Positions 7,454-14,610 are shown, counted from the stretch's first letter. The stretch is DNA of 14,610 nt from an uncultured Alphaproteobacteria bacterium (GCA_944392285.1 CALXWF010000072.1:1-14610); one strand, 5' to 3'. Notes: generated by a model from the sequence alone, not told the origin. Program-made: numbers and translations.

Positions 7454-7693
7454 TTAAAACCAATAAAAATAAACCAAGGTTGCAATAATCAGCCCCCACA
7501 TGGCATAAATATATTTATATTCCCTGTTTTCTTTCGGGATGCTGCTGTTTTTTTTGTAAATTACGCACAAAATGATGAGTTCTAACAAGACAATTCCCTC
7601 ACGCAGGGGCGCTACGTCTTTAAATAAATTATCCGTTATAAACATGAAAAGCATAAAAAAACAGATATCTATAAATCTTTTTAATGTTTTCAT
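7454..7693 (-). CDS. Small membrane protein, 79 aa
   Basis: The product is not a recognised family. It has three hydrophobic segments, about residues 7-20, 33-47 and 61-79, separated by short charged loops (a lysine/glutamate-rich loop at 47-60), so it is probably an inner-membrane protein. The ATG at 7693 has a strong Shine-Dalgarno, AGAGGAA at 7702-7708, eight bases upstream, which supports real translation. It lies between the two tRNA-Ala genes on the opposite strand. No clear promoter is seen, and its 3' end runs toward the tRNA-Ala(GGC) terminator. Confidence 0.7.
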   Translation of the reverse strand: MKTLKRFIDICFFMLFMFITDNLFKDVAPLREGIVLLELIILCVIYKKNSSIPKENREYKYIYAMWGLIIATLVYFYWF

Positions 7694-7821
7694 GCAAATA
7701 TTTCCTCTATCATATTTTTTTATTTCACGACCACGTATGTTTATGTTGTTTTAAAAAACTTAAAATTGTCCTAATAAAACTTAAACATAATCAGAAATAT
7801 CAAACTCTGTTTTGTTTTAGC

Positions 7822-7849
7822 TTGACAGATTTAAAAAGAATTCTATATT
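7822..7849 (+). promoter_or_regulatory. Promoter of tRNA-Ala(CGC)
   Basis: TTGACA (7822-7827), 16-base spacer, TATATT (7844-7849), 17 bases before the tRNA. Same hexamers as the other tRNA-Ala promoter. Confidence 0.85.
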
Positions 7850-7866
7850 CTGCCTATGTTTTGCTT

Positions 7867-7942
7867 GGGGCTGTAGCTCAGTTGGGAGAGCGATTGGTTC
7901 GCAATCAATAGGTCGAGGGTTCGATCCCCTTCAGCTCCACCA
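7867..7942 (+). tRNA. tRNA-Ala (anticodon CGC)
   Basis: A 76-base tRNA gene with encoded CCA (7940-7942). Acceptor GGGGCTG pairs with CAGCTCC with one G-T pair. Anticodon stem ATTGG/TCAAT (one G-T pair) encloses TTCGCAA, so the anticodon at 7900-7902 is CGC with U33 and A37 in place; it decodes GCG. The D arm and T arm closely resemble tRNA-Ala(GGC) upstream. Confidence 0.94.
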
Positions 7943-7948
7943 GTTTTT

Positions 7949-7979
7949 AAGCCTTTCCTTGCTGGAAAGGCTTTTTTTG
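7949..7979 (+). terminator. Terminator of tRNA-Ala(CGC)
   Basis: Stem AAGCCTTTCC/GGAAAGGCTT (7949-7958 with 7964-7973), five-base loop, seven-T tail. Confidence 0.93.
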
Positions 7980-8037
7980 TATAAAAAATTCTTGAATAAT
8001 AATCGCAAATAGTGCTTTTTTCTTGCAAAATATTATA

Positions 8038-8043
8038 TATAAT
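8038..8043 (+). promoter_or_regulatory. Candidate -10 element for the gpmI operon
   Basis: Perfect TATAAT within an AT-rich TATATATAAT run, about 40 bases before the gpmI start. No good -35 lies at the proper spacing (a TTGCAA at 8023 is too close). Confidence 0.45.
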
Positions 8044-8082
8044 AGGCAAAGTTTAGCGTTTTTTTAGAAAGTGAGAAAAAAA

Positions 8083-9615
8083 ATGACACAAAAACCGGTT
8101 TTGTTAATGATTTTGGACGGTTGGGGATATCGTGAACCCAAAACATCCGATAACGCCATTGAAGTTGGAAATACTCCGAATTGGCACCGTATGTACGCGG
8201 ATAATCCGCATTGCTTGGTTGAAACTTACGGCTTGGCTGTCGGCTTGCCCGAAGGCCAAATGGGCAACTCTGAAGTCGGACACACAAACTTGGGTGCCGG
8301 CCGCGTGGTTATGCAAGATTTGCCGCGAATCGACCTTGCCATTAAAGACGGCTCTTTGGCAAAAAATCCGGTTTTGCTTGATATGATTGCAAAACTTAAA
8401 GAAAACGGCAAAACCTGCCATGTTATGGGCTTGATGTCGCCCGGCGGCGTTCACTCTATGCAGAGCCAAATCGTGGCTTTGTGCAAAATCTTATCCGATA
8501 ACGGCGTTAAGGTCAGAGTTCATGCCTTTTTAGACGGTCGCGATACGCCGCCCTCTTCCGCCGTGGAATTTTTGGCTGATTTTGAAAAGAGTATTGCAGA
8601 CCTCAAAGATGTTAAAATTGCAACATTATCCGGCCGTTTCTACGCCATGGACCGCGACAAACGCTGGGACCGCGTTGAGGCCGCTTATAACAATATGATG
8701 TCTGCCTCGGGCAAACGTTATGCCACCGCAGATGAAGCGATTAAGGCTTCTTATGCCGAGAAAGTTACCGATGAATTTGTCATCCCTTGCGTTATCGGTG
8801 ATTATCAGGGAATGGAAGACGGCGACGCCGTGTTGATGGCGAACTTCCGCGCCGACCGCGCCAGAGAAATCCTTTATGCCTTGGCTGATGATGCTTTTGA
8901 AGGATTTAACCGCCAAAAACGTGTTAAATTTGCAGCCCATGTCGGCATGACCGAATATTCGGTTGACCATAACCGCTTTATGACAACCTTGTTCCCGCCT
9001 GAAGCTCTGACCAATATTTTTGGCGAAATCGTGGCCGAACATGGTTTGACTCAGCTGCGTATTGCCGAAACCGAAAAATATGCCCATGTTACCTTCTTCT
9101 TTAACGGCGGTGAAGAAAAAGAATTTAAGGGCGAGGAAAGAATCTTGATTGCCAGCCCCAAAGTCGCCACTTATGACCTTAAACCCGAAATGAGCGTCTA
9201 TGAAGTGACCGACCAACTGGTTAAGGCTATTGAAGAAAAACGCTTTGATACCATTATTTGCAACTTTGCCAACGGTGATATGGTCGGGCATACCGGCGTT
9301 ATGGAAGCCGCTCTTAAAGCCGTGGCCGCCGTTGATGAATGTTTGGGTCGTGTTGAAACAGCCATTAAGAATGTCGGCGGTGTGATGATTGTGACGGCCG
9401 ACCACGGAAACGTCGAAAAAATGGTTGATGAAAAAACCGGCGAACCTTATACCGCTCATACGGTCGGTAAAGTTGCCGCCATTTTGGTTAACGACCAAAG
9501 CGGGGTTAAACGCCTGAAAGACGGGAAACTCGCCGATATTGCCCCGACAATGTTGGAGCTTTTAGACATTAAACAACCTCAGGAAATGACCGGGAAATCT
9601 TTGTTGGTCAAGTAA
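8083..9615 (+). CDS. gpmI: 2,3-bisphosphoglycerate-independent phosphoglycerate mutase
   Basis: The 510-aa cytoplasmic enzyme interconverts 3- and 2-phosphoglycerate in glycolysis and gluconeogenesis, using two manganese ions and a phosphoserine. Numbering from the ATG: DGWGYR with D12, NSEVGH with catalytic S63, SPGGVHS with H124, GRDTPP (152-157), GRFYAMDRDKRW (184-195), NFRADR (254-259), the NFANGDMVGHTG motif (D399, H403) and TADHGN (438-443, D440, H441). All expected metal and catalytic residues are present and the length is normal. A longer frame begins with GTG at 8071, but the ATG at 8083 is preceded by GTGAG at proper spacing and gives the usual N terminus. It is the first gene of an apparent operon; the next gene begins eight bases after its stop. 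Confidence 0.97.
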   Translation: MTQKPVLLMILDGWGYREPKTSDNAIEVGNTPNWHRMYADNPHCLVETYGLAVGLPEGQMGNSEVGHTNLGAGRVVMQDLPRIDLAIKDGSLAKNPVLLDMIAKLKENGKTCHVMGLMSPGGVHSMQSQIVALCKILSDNGVKVRVHAFLDGRDTPPSSAVEFLADFEKSIADLKDVKIATLSGRFYAMDRDKRWDRVEAAYNNMMSASGKRYATADEAIKASYAEKVTDEFVIPCVIGDYQGMEDGDAVLMANFRADRAREILYALADDAFEGFNRQKRVKFAAHVGMTEYSVDHNRFMTTLFPPEALTNIFGEIVAEHGLTQLRIAETEKYAHVTFFFNGGEEKEFKGEERILIASPKVATYDLKPEMSVYEVTDQLVKAIEEKRFDTIICNFANGDMVGHTGVMEAALKAVAAVDECLGRVETAIKNVGGVMIVTADHGNVEKMVDEKTGEPYTAHTVGKVAAILVNDQSGVKRLKDGKLADIAPTMLELLDIKQPQEMTGKSLLVK

Positions 9616-9623
9616 GGGGATTG

Positions 9624-10889
9624 ATGAAACTTCGGACGCTGTACAAACCTCTTATCCTAAGCATGGGCGTTTTGACGCTCTTGCTTGGGTCGGTTTGTGC
9701 CGCCGAAGTATCTGAAAAAGAGCTGCGCCAGATGGAAAAAGCCGCCGAAGCGCAGACCATGGAACATAAAAAACTACAGGCTCAGGCCACGCAAATCAGT
9801 CTGGAGCTTACTTCTGTCAGCCAAGAAATGGTTAAGGCCGCCAAGCAAATTCAAAACAATGAAGACAAAATCTCACGGATGGAAAATCAGCTCAAAGAGC
9901 TGCAACAAGAGCTTAAAACCTCTGAAGATACTTTGCTCTCTGAAGATGAAAATTTGATTCGGACTTTGTCGGCTTTGCAAAATTTGGCTCTTAAACCGAC
10001 AGAGGCTTTGTTCGTGCAACCCTTGACGCCGGTTGAAATCATCAGAAGCGCCATGTTGCTTCGAGAAACCGTGCCTTATTTGGAACAAAACGCCGACAGA
10101 ATCCGCAAAAAGCTCGATGATATTGAACGTCAAAGACAAAGAATCGAAAAACAGTTTAAACGCATTGTCACCCAGAAAAAATTGCTTGAAAAAGAGCATG
10201 AAAAAATGAAAAAACTGGTGCAGAAAAAGTCGCGCCTCAGAAATGATGTGGAGATTAAAAGCGTTAAGGCAAAGAAAAACGCCGAAAAGCTCGCCTCTCA
10301 GGCACAAGATTTGCGCGACTTGTTGAACAAACTGGAACAACAGCGCCTTGAAAAACTCCGCCGCCAAGAAGCCGAACGTAAAAGATTGGCCCAGCTTGAG
10401 GCGGAAAGACAACAAAAACTCGCCGCCGAAAAAAAGCTTGAGGAAAGCAAAAAAGCCGACTTGATTAAATATAAACCTGATATTATAAATGAAATTGGCG
10501 AAAGTTTTGTAAAAGCTAAAGGAAAATTGCCGATGCCGGCCAGAGGTCAGATTGTGACCGCTTACGGCGAGAAGAAACTTAAAGGCGTGTCTTCTAAGGG
10601 GATTTTGATTAAAACCCGCAATCAGGCTCAGGTGATTTCGCCTTTTGACGGTTCGGTTATTTTTGCCGGACCTTTCCGCGGATACGGAAATTTGATTATT
10701 ATTGAACACGGAAAAGGTTATTTGACTCTGCTCGCCGGCTTGGATAGCATTGACTGCGAACTCGGGCAGATGTTGCTCGCCGGAGAACCGGTCGGTTTGA
10801 TGCCCGACAGCGACAATGCAAAACTTTATGTTGAGCTGCGCAAAGATAACCTGCCCATTAACCCCATGGCATGGATGAAAAAATCTTAA
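9624..10889 (+). CDS. Murein hydrolase activator, EnvC-like (degenerate M23/LytM domain)
   Basis: The 421-aa periplasmic protein likely activates cell-wall amidases during division. It has a signal peptide (about residues 1-27, cleavage near CAA|E), then a long charged coiled coil (about 30-275), then a C-terminal LytM-type domain (about 300-421). The domain keeps the fold markers (TAYGE, VISPFDGSV, RGYGNLIIIEHG, VELR) but lacks the zinc ligands: the HxxxD site reads SSKGILI, the HxH near 369-371 reads LAG, and the HLHFE position reads KLYVE. It is therefore almost certainly not a peptidase, which matches EnvC-type activators. A TTG three bases upstream is possible, but ATG at 9624 is better spaced from AAGGGGA (9614-9620). 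The operon position between gpmI and ctpA is a common alphaproteobacterial arrangement. Confidence 0.88.
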   Translation: MKLRTLYKPLILSMGVLTLLLGSVCAAEVSEKELRQMEKAAEAQTMEHKKLQAQATQISLELTSVSQEMVKAAKQIQNNEDKISRMENQLKELQQELKTSEDTLLSEDENLIRTLSALQNLALKPTEALFVQPLTPVEIIRSAMLLRETVPYLEQNADRIRKKLDDIERQRQRIEKQFKRIVTQKKLLEKEHEKMKKLVQKKSRLRNDVEIKSVKAKKNAEKLASQAQDLRDLLNKLEQQRLEKLRRQEAERKRLAQLEAERQQKLAAEKKLEESKKADLIKYKPDIINEIGESFVKAKGKLPMPARGQIVTAYGEKKLKGVSSKGILIKTRNQAQVISPFDGSVIFAGPFRGYGNLIIIEHGKGYLTLLAGLDSIDCELGQMLLAGEPVGLMPDSDNAKLYVELRKDNLPINPMAWMKKS

Positions 10890-10922
10890 GTTTGCCGTTA
10901 ATCTTTTGTAAGGTTGAAGAAT

Positions 10923-12227
10923 ATGTCTAGAAAATTATCGCTTTTGGTTTTGGTTTTTGCTTCTTTTATGTTGGCCGGCCCCTGCTCTGCCAAAGAAAAA
11001 AATACAACCTCTGAGGCTGCCGAAACCGACAAAGACACCTATGAAATGCTCAATTTGTTTGGCGAAGTGTTGGAACGCGCCAAGATGTCTTATGTTGAGG
11101 AAGTCAGCGATAAACAGCTTATTGAATCTGCCATTAACGGTATGTTGGTGTCGCTTGATCCGCACTCCAGCTTTTTGGACGGACAGAGCTTTAAGTATAT
11201 GAATGAGCAGACTAAAGGCAAATTCGGCGGCTTGGGAATTGAGGTGACCATGGAGAGCGGTTTGGTTAAAATTGTGTCGCCGATTGATGATACGCCGGCT
11301 TCTCGCGCGGGGTTGAAACCCGGTGACTATATTACCGCCATTGACGGCCAACAAGTTGCCGGTATGACCTTAAATGATGCCGTTGATAAAATGCGCGGCA
11401 AAGTCGGCAGCAAGGTTAAGCTCTCTATCAGAAGAGCCAATGCCAAACCTTTTGATGTGACCTTAAAACGTGAAGAAATTAAAATTCAGTCGGTTAAAAG
11501 CGATGTTAAACAGGGCGATGTAGCCTATATTCGCATTACATCTTTCAGCGAAGATACCGATAAAATGATTGAAAAATCTTTGGAGAAAGCCCAAAAAGAA
11601 ACCGGAAATAAGGTCAGCGGCGTGGTTTTAGACGTGCGCAACAATCCCGGCGGTTTGCTCGACCAGGCCGTGGCGGTTTCTGATTTGTTTTTAGACCAGG
11701 GCGAGATTGTTTCTACCCGCTCCAGAAACGCCGAAGATACGGTCAGATACTCTGCTCAGAAGGGTGATATTGCCAAAGGTTTGCCGATTGTGGTGTTGGT
11801 AAATGACGGCTCAGCCTCGGCTTCTGAAATTGTGGCCGGTGCTCTCCAAGACCATAAACGTGCGGTTATTATGGGGCAAAAAACCTTCGGTAAAGGTTCT
11901 GTTCAGACGGTTATTCCGCTCGGCGATTATGGCGCCATGCGTTTGACAACCGCGCGCTATTATACCCCTTCAGGACGTTCAATTCAGGCAACGGGAATCG
12001 AGCCGGATATTGAGGTTAAGCCCGCAAAAGTCGAAGTGTTGGAAAATGCAGGTTGGAATATCAGCGAAGCTGAATTTCAAAATGCCTTAAAAAATGAAAA
12101 TGCCGGCAAAAAAGATGCTCAAAACAAAAAAGAAACAAAAAAAGACAGCGAGCTTGAAAAAGATTATCAATTATCACGCGCCGTAGATACGGTAAAGGCT
12201 TTGAGTATTTATAAGGGCGCAAAATAG
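10923..12227 (+). CDS. ctpA: Carboxyl-terminal processing protease, S41A family
   Basis: This 434-aa periplasmic or membrane-associated serine protease trims or degrades envelope proteins, in other bacteria including cell-wall hydrolases. From the ATG: signal peptide about 1-23 (cleavage near CSA|K), an S41 N-terminal helical part, a PDZ domain (about 100-180, with GGLGIE at its start), and the protease domain with NPGG (241-244) and NDGSASASEI (294-303). Catalytic Ser299 and Lys324 in FGKGSVQ are 25 residues apart, as in Prc and D1 protease. The C terminus (about 392-415) is a Lys/Glu-rich low-complexity linker. A TTG at 10914 is possible, but TAAGG (10909-10913) is nine bases from the ATG at 10923. 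It is followed 15 bases later by the next gene. Confidence 0.95.
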   Translation: MSRKLSLLVLVFASFMLAGPCSAKEKNTTSEAAETDKDTYEMLNLFGEVLERAKMSYVEEVSDKQLIESAINGMLVSLDPHSSFLDGQSFKYMNEQTKGKFGGLGIEVTMESGLVKIVSPIDDTPASRAGLKPGDYITAIDGQQVAGMTLNDAVDKMRGKVGSKVKLSIRRANAKPFDVTLKREEIKIQSVKSDVKQGDVAYIRITSFSEDTDKMIEKSLEKAQKETGNKVSGVVLDVRNNPGGLLDQAVAVSDLFLDQGEIVSTRSRNAEDTVRYSAQKGDIAKGLPIVVLVNDGSASASEIVAGALQDHKRAVIMGQKTFGKGSVQTVIPLGDYGAMRLTTARYYTPSGRSIQATGIEPDIEVKPAKVEVLENAGWNISEAEFQNALKNENAGKKDAQNKKETKKDSELEKDYQLSRAVDTVKALSIYKGAK

Positions 12228-12242
12228 GTCGGGGAGAGAATA

Positions 12243-13421
12243 TTGTTTGACGCCATAAAACAAAGACGTTATTTGATTTTGGCCGTGGTTTTGGCCGCTG
12301 CCGTCATTCTCGGTGTTGCTTATCTGTTTGCAAGCAAAAAAAGCGAACCGGTTTATTTATCAAAGATTGACCGTCTGATGTTTGAGCGCGAAAACTTGGC
12401 TCCTAAATATGTTTTGACCCTGCCTGATAAAAACAAAATCAGACAGCCTAAGGTGCAAAAAATTATTGAAGACGGCAAAGATGTTTCTCCGCAAGAAGAT
12501 AAAGTCCAAAACGGTGCCGATTTTGATTTGGCTAAGTTTATGGCCTCTATTCCGATGTTGAGCCGCTTGCCGGTTATTGCAAACCCCAAACCTTTGGCTG
12601 ACATTGAGCTGAATGCCGGCTTAAGCGAAAAAGTCGGAAACATGCGTTTGCCAAAAATTTCTGCTCGCGGCAAAAAGCCTTGGGTGGAATATGGATATAA
12701 GGTTGATGTTGCGCCGAATTTTAATAAAGTGGCGGTCGTGGTTAAAAACTTTGGCTTGGACAGCCGCTTGAGCGAAACTGCCGTCGGGGTTTTGCCCGGT
12801 GAGGTGTCTTTGGCTTTTTCTCCTTATACGCAAAAAATTGCCGAGGCCATTAAAGCCGCACGCCGCAACGGACATGAAACTTATATGGATTTGTTGCTCT
12901 CTTCACCGAATTTTTTGAAATCTGACAGCGGACCGATGGCTATGAGCCTGACGGCAAGTGCCGATGAAAATTTGCTCCGCTTGCAACAATCTCTCAATGT
13001 GGAGGCTCCTATCGGCGGTGTGGTAGTTAACTCCGGTGTGGCAGGAGATGATACGCAAGAAACCTTAAATAAGATTTTTGCCGAAATTACGTCGCGCGGT
13101 TTGCTTATGCTTGATGCTACGGACTCTTCTGCCATTGAAGAAATGAAAAGCAGCGGTTTGGCACGCAAAAGAGCCGATATTGTTATTGAAGATGATTTGT
13201 CAAAAGAATCTATCAAAAAACGTTTTGAAGAGGCTGAGGAAGTCGCACTGCTTAACGGACAAGTCGTGGTGGTGATTGAGCCAAAACCGGTGGCTATCGT
13301 GGCTTTGCATGAGTGGATAAATAGTTTTTCACCGCAACTTTCTTATGAAGATATTAAAAAAGGCGCAAAAATTGAGAAACCTTTCCGCCTTGTGCCTTTG
13401 TCTATGGTGGTTGTTGAGTAA
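12243..13421 (+). CDS. Divergent polysaccharide deacetylase-like protein (DUF610), catalytic residues lost
   Basis: The 392-aa protein has one N-terminal transmembrane helix (about 9-30), a variable linker (31-155) and a C-terminal domain (about 160-390) resembling the divergent polysaccharide deacetylase family found in this operon in Alphaproteobacteria. Matching landmarks are VAVVVKNFGLD (163-173), VSLAFSPYTQ (188-197), the A-x-x-NGHE region (206-212), the IGGVVVNSG stretch (257-265) and RGLLMLDAT (285-293). The usual metal-binding DDLG is KNFG (168-171), and the NNHMG-type His motif is NSGVAG (263-268), so catalysis as a deacetylase is unlikely. The start is TTG at 12243, the only well-placed start after GGGGAGAG (12231-12238). 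A structural or binding role in the envelope is inferred. Confidence 0.8.
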   Translation: MFDAIKQRRYLILAVVLAAAVILGVAYLFASKKSEPVYLSKIDRLMFERENLAPKYVLTLPDKNKIRQPKVQKIIEDGKDVSPQEDKVQNGADFDLAKFMASIPMLSRLPVIANPKPLADIELNAGLSEKVGNMRLPKISARGKKPWVEYGYKVDVAPNFNKVAVVVKNFGLDSRLSETAVGVLPGEVSLAFSPYTQKIAEAIKAARRNGHETYMDLLLSSPNFLKSDSGPMAMSLTASADENLLRLQQSLNVEAPIGGVVVNSGVAGDDTQETLNKIFAEITSRGLLMLDATDSSAIEEMKSSGLARKRADIVIEDDLSKESIKKRFEEAEEVALLNGQVVVVIEPKPVAIVALHEWINSFSPQLSYEDIKKGAKIEKPFRLVPLSMVVVE

Positions 13422-13432
13422 AGGCGAGTGTT

Positions 13433-13900
13433 ATGACGGACGGAAAATATCGGCTTAATGCTTTGGCTGTGGTTTTTAACGCTGAGGGAAAAGTGTTGCT
13501 TTGTGCCAGAAGCGATTGCTTTGGGAATCCGTGGCAATTTCCGCAAGGCGGTATTGAAAAAGACGAAACACCGGAAGAAGCCGCCAGACGCGAATTATTT
13601 GAAGAAACTTCTGTTTCTTCGGTTGAATTGGTCGCAGCTTTGCCGGAACCCCAATATTATGACTTTCCGCCCGAAATATTAGAAAAATTTCGCAAGCTCG
13701 GGCGCAAAAACATCGGCCAAAAACAATATTCTTTTCTTTATCGTTTTGTGGGCAAAGACAGCGAAATAAACTTGGGTGAAAACGGAGAATTTCGCGCATG
13801 GAAATGGGCTGACATGCAAGAAGCCGTTGACGGTATTACGGCTTTTAAGAAGGAAGTTTATAAAAAAATTGCCGAAGCCTTTACCCCCTTTTTGAAATAA
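13433..13900 (+). CDS. rppH: RNA pyrophosphohydrolase (Nudix)
   Basis: The 155-aa Nudix enzyme removes pyrophosphate from mRNA 5' ends, starting RNA decay; related alphaproteobacterial proteins were also called invasion-associated IalA. WQFPQGGI (34-41) is the RppH signature, and the Nudix box runs from G39 through E45, R53-E54 and E57-E58. The usual Gly near the end of the box is Ser60, a mild change. Length and the C-terminal FRAWKW region fit the family. AAGGCGAG precedes the ATG, and the gene starts 11 bases after the previous stop; a terminator follows, so it ends the operon. Confidence 0.93.
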   Translation: MTDGKYRLNALAVVFNAEGKVLLCARSDCFGNPWQFPQGGIEKDETPEEAARRELFEETSVSSVELVAALPEPQYYDFPPEILEKFRKLGRKNIGQKQYSFLYRFVGKDSEINLGENGEFRAWKWADMQEAVDGITAFKKEVYKKIAEAFTPFLK

Positions 13901-13906
13901 CAAAGC

Positions 13907-13929
13907 AAGCCCTGTTCGGGGCTTTTTTG
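13907..13929 (+). terminator. Terminator ending the gpmI-rppH operon
   Basis: Stem AAGCCC/GGGCTT (13907-13912 with 13919-13924), loop TGTTCG, six T (13923-13928). Confidence 0.88.
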
Positions 13930-13948
13930 TTAAGAAATTCTTTAAATT

Positions 13949-13965
13949 TTTCAGCTATACTGAAA
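13949..13965. promoter_or_regulatory. Inverted repeat overlapping a TATACT -10-like box
   Basis: TTTCAG-CTATA-CTGAAA is a perfect inverted repeat and contains TATACT (13956-13961), a good -10 hexamer; no matching -35 is seen at 17 bases. It lies upstream of the flagellin gene. Confidence 0.4.
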
Positions 13966-13968
13966 GAG

Positions 13969-13980
13969 TATGATATCATA
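13969..13980. promoter_or_regulatory. Perfect 12-bp palindrome TATGATATCATA
   Basis: A perfect palindrome placed just downstream of the TATACT box, in the position of an operator for the flagellin gene. Factor unknown. Confidence 0.4.
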
Positions 13981-14007
13981 AATCTATGGTGAGAAAAAGT
14001 TTCTGTC

Positions 14008-14071
14008 ATGCTGAAGGCCTCGCCCTACGGGACGTGGCACGTTCAGCATCTCAACGTCTGCTTTAGCAGAC
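14008..14071 (+). repeat. Two-hairpin element in the flagellin leader
   Basis: Hairpin 1: ATGCTGAA (14008-14015) pairs with TTCAGCAT (14042-14049), with an inner CCC-TAC-GGG stem. Hairpin 2: GTCTGC-TTTA-GCAGAC (14056-14071), a perfect 6-bp stem. The flanking text and outer stem resemble dispersed palindromic repeats of other bacterial genomes, but a second copy is not in this window. It ends 16 bases before the flagellin ATG and would lie in its leader RNA. Confidence 0.5.
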
Positions 14072-14087
14072 CTTATGAGGTAAGAGA

Positions 14088-14610
14088 ATGAGCCAGATAA
14101 GCCTAACAGCGCCCATGCGCAGTAATTTGCTTGCCTTGCAAAACATTGCAAGACAGCAAGATATTGTGCAAAATCGCTTAGCCACGGGCTTAAAAGTGTC
14201 TTCTGCCATAGATAATCCCTCTTCTTATTACACTGCCGCTTCTCTTTCTAATCGTGCGGCAGATTTGTCCGCCCTTTTAGATGCAATGTCTCAGGGCGTA
14301 CAAACCATTAAAACCGCCTCAGAGGCTATCACTTCCGCCACCAAATTTTTGGAGCAAGCCAAAGCTACCGCCAATCAGGCCTTGGAAACAGCTATTCCCG
14401 CCAAATCTTGGTTTGAAGAACAAGCAAACGTCGCCGCTGTTGTTTCCGACTGGCAAGAACTAAAACCTGCAATAAACAGCGGAAAAACCGGCAATATCGT
14501 CATTTATGGAGAAATTACCCTGCAAGATACTCTCACACTGCAAGAGGGGCAAAATCTTGTCGGTATTGGATATTATGGCAATTTTGATACTGAAAAAGAT
14601 AAATTTTCAA
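14088..14610 (+). CDS. Flagellin, N-terminal part (runs off the window)
   Basis: The frame from ATG 14088 is open for 174 codons to the window end. Residues 1-100 are a flagellin N-terminal domain: SLTAPMRSNLLALQNI (5-20), then QNRLATGLKVSSAIDNPSSY (28-47), then ASLSNRAADLSALLDAM (51-67) and GVQTIKTASEAI (70-81), forming the D0/D1 helices that assemble the filament and direct type III export. The style, NPSSYYTA and the ADLS-LLD phrase, fits alphaproteobacterial flagellins. From about residue 135 the text changes to short strands, NIVIYGEITLQDTLTLQEGQ (139-158) and LVGIGYYG, like a beta-helix rung. The C-terminal half is outside the window. The AGG/AAGAG region at 14078-14086 is the ribosome binding site. 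No sigma-28 promoter was found; two hairpins and a palindrome precede it. Confidence 0.85.
   Translation, partial: MSQISLTAPMRSNLLALQNIARQQDIVQNRLATGLKVSSAIDNPSSYYTAASLSNRAADLSALLDAMSQGVQTIKTASEAITSATKFLEQAKATANQALETAIPAKSWFEEQANVAAVVSDWQELKPAINSGKTGNIVIYGEITLQDTLTLQEGQNLVGIGYYGNFDTEKDKFS

Noticed and set aside
7684..7911. Plus-strand frame of 75 aa ending in the tRNA
   Set aside because: Ends in the AVAQLGERLVRNQ-type text well known from sense reading of tRNA genes; also covers the tRNA promoter.
7843..8049. Minus-strand frame of 68 aa across tRNA-Ala(CGC)
   Set aside because: Same antisense-tRNA artefact (GAEGDRTLDLL-type text).
8626..9498. 290-aa minus-strand frame inside gpmI
   Set aside because: Shadow of a strongly coding gene; Phe/His/Asn-rich composition and no ribosome binding site. 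The same applies to 9873-10709 and 5213-5974.
9624..10889. Active M23 endopeptidase
   Set aside because: The zinc-binding His and Asp positions are replaced, so an activator role is preferred.
14281..14463. 60-aa plus-strand frame near the right edge
   Set aside because: Out of frame with, and inside, the flagellin reading frame beginning at 14088.

Overview
The window reads as chromosomal DNA of a fairly AT-rich Gram-negative bacterium, most likely an alphaproteobacterium. The best evidence is the run of co-directional genes at 8083-13900: phosphoglycerate mutase, EnvC-like LytM protein, S41 carboxyl-terminal protease, divergent polysaccharide deacetylase (DUF610) and RppH Nudix hydrolase, an order familiar from Alphaproteobacteria. 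The alphaproteobacterial style of the flagellin N terminus at the right edge agrees. A host-associated, uncultured lineage is my guess from the base composition and is not proven.

Left part (1-7142): a tRNA-Ser(GGA) with its terminator, a membrane-anchored metallophosphoesterase (+), an unrecognised 283-aa protein (-), a sugar-porter MFS transporter (-), a divergently transcribed 891-aa P2-type cation ATPase (+), and a divergent zinc-LID adenylate kinase paralogue (-). Convergent pairs are separated by clear hairpin terminators. The MFS/ATPase divergent intergenic region holds two inverted repeats overlapping the predicted promoters.

Middle (7143-7980): two tRNA-Ala genes (anticodons GGC and CGC), each a separate unit with a near-consensus TTGACA/TATATT promoter and its own terminator. 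Between them, on the other strand, lies a 79-aa membrane protein gene with a strong ribosome binding site, plus a short GC-rich tract carrying a copy of part of the tRNA T-arm.

Right part (7981-13928): glycolysis (gpmI) followed by envelope maintenance (envC-like, ctpA, DUF610) and RNA 5'-end processing (rppH), with gaps of about 8-33 bases and a single terminator after rppH, so probably one operon. The EnvC-like LytM domain has lost its zinc ligands, as expected for an amidase activator. The DUF610 protein has also lost its metal-binding Asp pair and His, which is less expected.

Right edge (13929-14610): a leader with a perfect 12-bp palindrome, a repeat-like two-hairpin element, and the start of a flagellin gene cut by the window end. 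Its N-terminal helices give way after about 100 residues to a segment resembling a beta-helix rung. That is the most unusual coding signal in the window.
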